Below are positions 59,656 to 64,000 of a stretch of DNA of 64,000 bases, piece after piece (positions within the stretch are counted from its first letter, which is position 1; each line of letters starts with the position of its first letter). The DNA lies in contig CAJTMC010000007.1 in assembly GCA_910577115.1 (NCBI GenBank), positions 44,329 to 108,328 of the forward strand. The letters run 5' to 3'. Both the position numbers and the translations under genes were made by a program. The stretch comes from an uncultured Lachnospiraceae bacterium. GTDB taxonomy: Bacteria; Bacillota; Clostridia; Lachnospirales; Lachnospiraceae. Under the pieces are notes generated by a model. The model did no database searches and was not told where the DNA came from. It saw only the letters and a list, made by a program, of their open reading frames with translations.

Positions 59656-60906
59656 TTATTCGCCGCAGGAAAGCAGTACAATATGTTTCAGTATCTCCAC
59701 AATTGTTTCCATATCTTCAATGCATGCAAATTCATTTCTTCCATGATGTCCATCTGACCCCGTACATATGTTTGGGCACAGTAATCCGTCGAAGGACAGT
59801 CTCGCCCCGTCCGTACCTCCGCGGATTGGTGAAATCTTGGGTTCCACGCCGACGCGCTTCATCGCCCGAGCCACATTGTCAATAATATAAAGCTCCTTCT
59901 CAATCATCTCACGCATGTTGCGGTACTGCTCCTTAAGTTCCAGCGTAAAAAGCTTCTCACCATATTTGCCGTTTAATGTTTCAACGCAGTCCCTGACAAT
60001 CTGTTTTCTCTGCGCAAACTTTTCCCTGTCATGATCCCGTATGATGAACTCTACCGTCGTTTTCTCCACATCGCCATGAATGCTGTCCACATGATAAAAG
60101 CCTTCATACCCCTCCGTATTTTCAGGGCATTCATCAGGAAGCATACTGATAAACTCATACGCCATCTTCACCGCGTTTTTCATAATGTTTTTCGCACCTC
60201 CGGGGTGTACACTCTTACCCCTGACCGTAAGCGTTGCTCCTGCCGCGTTAAAGCACTCATAGTTGATATCCCCAAGCGCTCCGCCGTCAACCGTATAGGC
60301 ATAATCCGCGCCAAAGCCCTTTATATCAAAATACTCCACACCGTTTCCAACCTCTTCGTCCGGTGTAAAACCAATGCAGATTTTCCCATGCTTTATTTCA
60401 GGGTGCTTTAGAAAATATTCCGCCATTGCCATAATCTCCGCAACGCCTGCCTTATCGTCACCGCCAAGCAGTGTGTTGCCGTCCGTCACAATAATGCTCT
60501 TTCCCTTGCATTCCTTCAGCATTGGAAAATCCGATACGCGCGTCACAATATTAGCGGCTTCGTTCAGCACGATATCCTCCCCATTATAATTTTCAATAAC
60601 ACGCGGTTTGACATTTGCCCCGCTCACTGCCTCAGAGGTATCTATATGGGCAATAAATCCAATACTTGGCACTCTCTTTTTGATAAGCAGATTGGCTGGA
60701 ATTTCTGCATAGACATAGCAGTGCTCCTCATCATAACGCACATTGGACGCCCCCAGCTCCGAAAGCTCGTCACGCAGCAGACACGCTAAGTCTCTCTGCT
60801 TTTCCGTAGACGGCGTTTGCGCAGAATCCTTTTCAAGGGATTGTGTATCAATCTTTACGTAGCGCATAAAATTTTCAATTACGGTAGAGTAAGTCTTGCC
60901 TGACAT
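59656..60906 (-). CDS. pepT: Peptidase T (tripeptide aminopeptidase)
   Basis: Dinuclear zinc aminopeptidase of the M20 family that removes the N-terminal residue from tripeptides. It is 416 residues. Zinc ligands lie in FIAHIDTSEA, GGDDKAG, FTPDEEVG and VDGGALGD; the HPG motif GKSVHPGGAKN and the C-terminal NICTGSDGHHGRNEF are also present. AGGAAGGATAAAAT precedes the ATG. It stands alone with its own promoter. Confidence 0.96.
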   Translation of the reverse strand: MSGKTYSTVIENFMRYVKIDTQSLEKDSAQTPSTEKQRDLACLLRDELSELGASNVRYDEEHCYVYAEIPANLLIKKRVPSIGFIAHIDTSEAVSGANVKPRVIENYNGEDIVLNEAANIVTRVSDFPMLKECKGKSIIVTDGNTLLGGDDKAGVAEIMAMAEYFLKHPEIKHGKICIGFTPDEEVGNGVEYFDIKGFGADYAYTVDGGALGDINYECFNAAGATLTVRGKSVHPGGAKNIMKNAVKMAYEFISMLPDECPENTEGYEGFYHVDSIHGDVEKTTVEFIIRDHDREKFAQRKQIVRDCVETLNGKYGEKLFTLELKEQYRNMREMIEKELYIIDNVARAMKRVGVEPKISPIRGGTDGARLSFDGLLCPNICTGSDGHHGRNEFACIEDMETIVEILKHIVLLSCGE

Positions 60907-60949
60907 ATTTTATCCTTCCTTTCTTATTTTAATCTTATATTAATATTCT

Positions 60950-60979
60950 ATATTAACATTCTTAATAAACATGGTTCAA
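60950..60979 (-). promoter_or_regulatory. Candidate promoter of pepT
   Basis: Minus strand TTGAAC, 18 bases, TAATAT, about 45 bases before the ATG. Confidence 0.45.
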
Positions 60980-61029
60980 AATGGAATTCACAGTCTGTTC
61001 ATATACGCCAAACCGTATATTGTGATGAC

Positions 61030-61069
61030 AAAAGACCAATGAACAATCCTGAGAGTTCATTGGTCTTTT
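61030..61069 (-). terminator. Terminator of the rpsF-ssb-rpsR operon
   Basis: AAAAGACCAATGAAC pairs with GTTCATTGGTCTTTT, 20 bases after the rpsR stop. Confidence 0.88.
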
Positions 61070-61088
61070 CCTATTTTCCTATTTGATA

Positions 61089-61352
61089 TTAATCAATCGT
61101 ATAAGGCATAAGCGCTAAATGACGTGCACGCTTAATTGCTACGGTAAGCGCTCTCTGATGCTTTGCACAGTTCCCTGTGATTCTTCTGGGAAGAATTTTT
61201 CCTCTCTCAGATACATATCTCTTTAACTTTGCTGTATCCTTGTAATCGATTACATTATCCTTGCCGCAAAATACGCAAACTTTTTTTCTTCTACGAATAC
61301 CGCCTCTTCTCTTCATCGGAGAATCAGTCTTCTCAGTTTTATTAAAAGCCAT
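61089..61352 (-). CDS. rpsR: 30S ribosomal protein S18
   Basis: 87 residues, ending FIRRARHLALMPY-like (KRARHLALMPYTID), with KRYVSERGKILPRRITGNCAKHQR in the core. The N-terminal RRRKKVCVFCGKD is a zinc-binding type (Cys present at two positions visible). It lies in the usual rpsF-ssb-rpsR order. Confidence 0.97.
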   Translation of the reverse strand: MAFNKTEKTDSPMKRRGGIRRRKKVCVFCGKDNVIDYKDTAKLKRYVSERGKILPRRITGNCAKHQRALTVAIKRARHLALMPYTID

Positions 61353-61427
61353 GATAAAGCCTCCTATCTTTAAAATCTCAACTCACTCAGAATTTCAAAA
61401 TCAATGCTGATGCAAAGGAATGATTCC

Positions 61428-61880
61428 TTAGTTAAATGGCAGTTCTTCGTCGATTCCGTCCGGAATATTCATAAAACCGTCGCCTGCCGCCATCGGAGCA
61501 GCGGACTGGCCGTTGTTACCATAGTTTCCTTCAAAACCGCCGCCATTATTATTACTGTTTTTGCTCTCAGCAAACTCCTGATCTTCAACAACAACGTCTG
61601 TGGTATAAACTTTTACGCCGTCCTTATTGGTATAGCTTCCCGTCTGAATCCGGCCTGTCACAGCAATCTTTGTACCCTTGCGCAAATAGCGCTCTGCAAA
61701 TTCCCCTGACTTGCCAAATGCAACGCAGGAAATAAAATCTGCTGTGTTCTCGTCACCGTTGCGATTAAATCTTCTGTCAACTGCAAGCGTATAACGCGCA
61801 ATTGCCATTTGATTGTCGCCTTGTGTATATCTTACCTCAGGATCTCTTGTTAAGCGTCCCATTAAAATTACTTTATTCAT
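61428..61880 (-). CDS. ssb: Single-stranded DNA-binding protein
   Basis: A 150-residue OB-fold protein: MNKVILMGRLTRDPEVRYTQGDNQMAIARYTLAVDRRF, CVAFGKSGEFAERYLRKGTKIAVTGRI. A Gly/Asn-rich linker follows, and the acidic tip ends DEELPFN, which recruits replication partners. It is between rpsF and rpsR in an operon. Confidence 0.97.
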   Translation of the reverse strand: MNKVILMGRLTRDPEVRYTQGDNQMAIARYTLAVDRRFNRNGDENTADFISCVAFGKSGEFAERYLRKGTKIAVTGRIQTGSYTNKDGVKVYTTDVVVEDQEFAESKNSNNNGGGFEGNYGNNGQSAAPMAAGDGFMNIPDGIDEELPFN

Positions 61881-61925
61881 AGTCTAAGTTCTCCCACTAT
61901 ACGTAGTTCCTATGCTACGCATTTT

Positions 61926-62216
61926 CTATTTCTCGTCCTGTCTAACGCACAGATATCTTACAACATTCTCGTTGAGACGAATTCTTGATTCAATCTCTGC
62001 CGGAACATCTGCTTCGCCATCAAACTGAATGAAATAGTAGAAAGCTTCCTTCATCTTACGTACTTCGTAAGCAAGTCTCTTCTTACCCCACTCATCTACG
62101 TTTGTGATTGTACCGCCATGCTTTGTAATCATGTTTTTCACTTTCTCGACGGTAGCTGCTCTGTCATCGTCCTCAAGCTTCGCGCTGACAACAACGGCTA
62201 ATTCATATTTGTTCAT
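61926..62216 (-). CDS. rpsF: 30S ribosomal protein S6
   Basis: 96 residues: MNKYELAVVVSAKLEDDDRAATVEKVKNMITKHGG, then EWGKKRLAYEVRKMKEAFYYFIQFDGEADVPAEIE. AAGGAGG precedes the ATG. It leads the rpsF-ssb-rpsR operon under the promoter at 62293-62321. Its leader has a CTTTTCC / GGGAAAG hairpin; I do not claim the S6:S18-binding motif. Confidence 0.97.
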   Translation of the reverse strand: MNKYELAVVVSAKLEDDDRAATVEKVKNMITKHGGTITNVDEWGKKRLAYEVRKMKEAFYYFIQFDGEADVPAEIESRIRLNENVVRYLCVRQDEK

Positions 62217-62292
62217 CTTGTTACCTCCTTTTGGTCTCTGGCCTTTCCCCCTATTGGAAAAGCAAGGATTTTTTTATATATCACGAAAAATT

Positions 62293-62321
62293 ATAATAAC
62301 ACAGCTTGTATATTTTTGCAA
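62293..62321 (-). promoter_or_regulatory. Promoter of the rpsF operon
   Basis: Minus strand TTGCAA, 17 bases, TATTAT, about 75 bases upstream of rpsF. Confidence 0.65.
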
Positions 62322-62357
62322 GTAGTTCACACAATTTTTTGTTAATTTCTGTTAAAT

Positions 62358-62537
62358 TTACCGTTTTGTCAAGCCTTTTGTATTTTTCTCGACCTGACGT
62401 CTCGGAATCATAATCTGATGACCGCAGCCTGTACATTTCAGACGGAAATCTGCACCGACACGAAGAATCTCCCACTCAAAACTGCCGCATGGGTGCTTCT
62501 TTTTCAACTGTACAATATCGCCCGCTTCATAATCCAT
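62358..62537 (-). CDS. DUF951-family small protein
   Basis: A 59-residue protein. ATG at 62537 follows GAGGGTGTAAAT; stop at 62358. It reads GDIVQLKKKHPCGSFEWEILRVGADFRLKCTGCGHQIMIPRRQVEK, with Cys at 17, 35 and 38 that could bind metal. DUF951 is common in Firmicutes and of unknown function, often near ribosomal or mechanosensitive channel genes. It begins two bases after the stop of the membrane protein gene upstream. Confidence 0.93.
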   Translation of the reverse strand: MDYEAGDIVQLKKKHPCGSFEWEILRVGADFRLKCTGCGHQIMIPRRQVEKNTKGLTKR

Positions 62538-62539
62538 AT

Positions 62540-62905
62540 TTACACCCTCTTTTCCTCATTTATGCCGCCGTTCACTTTGCTCCATATCACATCATACTGC
62601 TCATACATCTTCTGCACTTCATTTTCCAGCGTATAGTAATGCCCGATATAGGGCACAAGCAGAACCAAAAGCAGTACAATTAACGCCAAAACCGGTATGT
62701 ACTCCGCAATACAATAAATTGCCAGCGCAATCGTTGTCAGAATTGCAAATGTTACCGTCACGATAAGATGAATCAGCCTTTCGTGCTGAAAAAATGACAC
62801 TTGTGTCAGATGCTCCTGCAAAATCCGCTCCCACTGCGCATTCTCCGGCGGTTGTGCCAGAAGTGCATCCATTTTCATGCGATAACTTATGATTCGTTTT
62901 TTCAC
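62540..62905 (-). CDS. Two-helix membrane protein of unknown function
   Basis: A 121-residue protein with charged N- and C-terminal parts and two adjacent membrane helices (about 47-68 and 70-92; VTVTFAILTTIALAIYCIAEYI then VLALIVLLLVLLVPYIGHYY). Its stop sits two bases before the DUF951 ATG, so both genes are probably translated from one message. Family not recognised. Confidence 0.75.
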   Translation of the reverse strand: MKKRIISYRMKMDALLAQPPENAQWERILQEHLTQVSFFQHERLIHLIVTVTFAILTTIALAIYCIAEYIPVLALIVLLLVLLVPYIGHYYTLENEVQKMYEQYDVIWSKVNGGINEEKRV

Positions 62906-63009
62906 CGCAATCTGCCTACTTCCTATATGAATTTTCTGTATTAGAATTCTCTGTATGTTAATTTTCTGTCAATTCTGTGTCTGTCAGTTCTGTGTCTGTG
63001 AAGCCTGCA

Positions 63010-63732
63010 TCAAATCTGAACCTGCGAAAAGACTTCCCCGATACTGCCGGTAATCACCAAATTCGCCATTGTATCCCGCGCCGTAGGTGTCTTGTTAATC
63101 AGCACTAGCTTATTGCCATGATAATAGTCAATCAGTCCTGCCGCAGGATAAACTGCAAGCGACGTTCCCCCGATAATCAGCATATCTGCCTCGCTGATTG
63201 CACGTACTGATTCGGACAACGTGTTTTGGTCAAGCCCCTCCTCGTAAAGCACCACGTCCGGCTTAATCCTGCCGCCGCACTCGCATGTGGGCACACCGGA
63301 CGATGTAAGAACTGCATTGATATCATAGAATTTGTTACATTTTTCACAATAATTACGCAAAACACTGCCATGCAGCTCCAAAACCTTTTTGCTTCCCGCC
63401 GCCTGATGAAGTCCGTCAATATTCTGTGTCACGACCGCCGTCAGCTTTCCTGCTTCCTCCAGTTTTGCAAGCGCAATATGTGCCGCATTGGGCTTTGCAT
63501 CGGTAAAAAGCATTTTGTCTCTGTAAAAACGGAAAAATTCGTCGGGTCTTTTGATGTAGAACGTATGGCTTAAAATTGTCTCCGGCGGGTAGTCATATTT
63601 CTGATTGTAAAGTCCGTCTACACTTCGAAAGTCGGGAATCCCGCTCTCCGTAGAGACGCCTGCGCCTCCAAAAAAGACAATCCGCTCACTTTCATCAATC
63701 ATTTTCTGCAGTTTTTCAATTTCCTCATTCAT
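63010..63732 (-). CDS. cobB: NAD-dependent protein deacylase (sirtuin)
   Basis: Removes acyl groups from lysine residues using NAD. The 240-residue enzyme has the NAD motif FFGGAGVSTESGIPDFRS, TQNIDGLHQAAGS with the catalytic His in LELHGSVL, and a zinc site CEKC ... CECGG. ATG 63732 is preceded by AAAGGAG and begins at MNEEIEKL; the frame to 63780 is not used. The end of the protein is LVITGSIGEVFSQV. Confidence 0.94.
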   Translation of the reverse strand: MNEEIEKLQKMIDESERIVFFGGAGVSTESGIPDFRSVDGLYNQKYDYPPETILSHTFYIKRPDEFFRFYRDKMLFTDAKPNAAHIALAKLEEAGKLTAVVTQNIDGLHQAAGSKKVLELHGSVLRNYCEKCNKFYDINAVLTSSGVPTCECGGRIKPDVVLYEEGLDQNTLSESVRAISEADMLIIGGTSLAVYPAAGLIDYYHGNKLVLINKTPTARDTMANLVITGSIGEVFSQVQI

Positions 63733-64000
63733 TTCGCAAAACACTCCTTTCCTGTTTTTCATAGAAAACGACAAAAACACTTGCCGTTTTCTTAATCAAT
63801 GCACACGACCGCATAAGGAATTTTGCCACTATACGAAATGCGGTCGGCACAAGGAAACACAAATACGATTTGCGCTTTCTATAATAACACCACTTTACAA
63901 CTTATTAAAACAACCACAACACTGTTTAACCAGCCGTTGTAAGACTTTTATATAGGCACTTGATTTTATGCCTGTTTCGATATTTTGCAGCAAATTGGCA
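63733..64000. other. Leader region of cobB, right edge of window
   Basis: A 268-base stretch. It holds an imperfect hairpin CGACCGCAT (63806-63814) / ATGCGGTCG (63838-63846) with a 23-base loop in the cobB leader and an AT-rich stretch beyond 63880. No other gene was found. Confidence 0.5.

Noticed and set aside
62217..62292. S6:S18 leader motif of the rpsF operon
   Set aside because: A hairpin exists in the leader but I could not see the diagnostic CCG bulge arrangement, so it is not claimed.

Overview
The window looks like a chromosomal segment from a gut Firmicute of the Lachnospiraceae (Clostridia). The supporting signs are GAAAGGAG-type ribosome sites, lipoprotein and surface-protein styles typical of that family (glutamate/threonine-rich linkers, FN3 and Ig-like repeats), a two-gene transketolase, ECF folate uptake under a THF riboswitch, and pyruvate formate-lyase activation. 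About four fifths of the genes are on the minus strand. No rRNA, prophage, insertion sequence or CRISPR array was seen. This is mainly core chromosome with some sensory and surface accessory genes.

Layout. 1-6.5 kb: a secreted GH53 endo-galactanase that runs off the left edge, xylulokinase with a palindrome inside its promoter, and a BrnT/BrnA-like toxin-antitoxin pair. 6.5-14.5 kb: trmL, an aminotransferase with its Lrp regulator, an AIR-synthase-like protein, a VanW protein, a 36-residue membrane microprotein, a DnaQ-type exonuclease, a GT2 glycosyltransferase and tadA. 14.5-24.7 kb: a 1730-residue surface cysteine protease, then a three-gene operon (Cache-GGDEF diguanylate cyclase, a solute-binding lipoprotein whose two halves are in swapped order, and a four-helix membrane protein), and a divergent zinc-ribbon/LRR membrane protein. 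24.7-30.5 kb: glutamate racemase, a tRNA operon (Phe and all three Gly isoacceptors), a DUF1266 lipoprotein, CwlD, a 31-residue microprotein, and a metal-type ABC permease/ATPase pair with a lipoprotein. 30.6-36.6 kb: a Ser/Thr kinase, PP2C phosphatase and FHA protein set, a SleB-type hydrolase, upp, rpiB and sua5. 37-44 kb: an unknown protein, a DD-carboxypeptidase, SIMPL and VanZ proteins, and a SigV/RsiV-like pair with an autoregulatory-type promoter. 44-50.6 kb: a DUF362 ferredoxin-like protein and the arabinose/pentose operon araB-araD-transketolase, then an S4-domain protein. 50.6-54.6 kb: a membrane Mrr-type nuclease, THF riboswitch plus folT, a membrane Hpt-like protein, pflA and a small ferredoxin; two copies of a paired stem-loop element lie here. 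54.6-64 kb: MerR regulator, dnaB, rplI, gdpP, pepT, rpsR-ssb-rpsF, DUF951 and a sirtuin.

Together the genes suggest a cell that degrades pectic galactan/arabinan and feeds pentoses through xylulokinase, ribulokinase, AraD, RpiB and transketolase, within normal cell-wall, translation and replication housekeeping.

The most unusual item is the 20.4-22.4 kb operon. Its solute-binding protein has the family-3 fold halves in reversed order, a circular permutation, and is encoded directly after a sensory diguanylate cyclase with no ABC permease or ATPase nearby. The repeated double-hairpin element and the duplicated unknown modules in the galactanase come next. All calls were made by reading the sequence; no database search was run.
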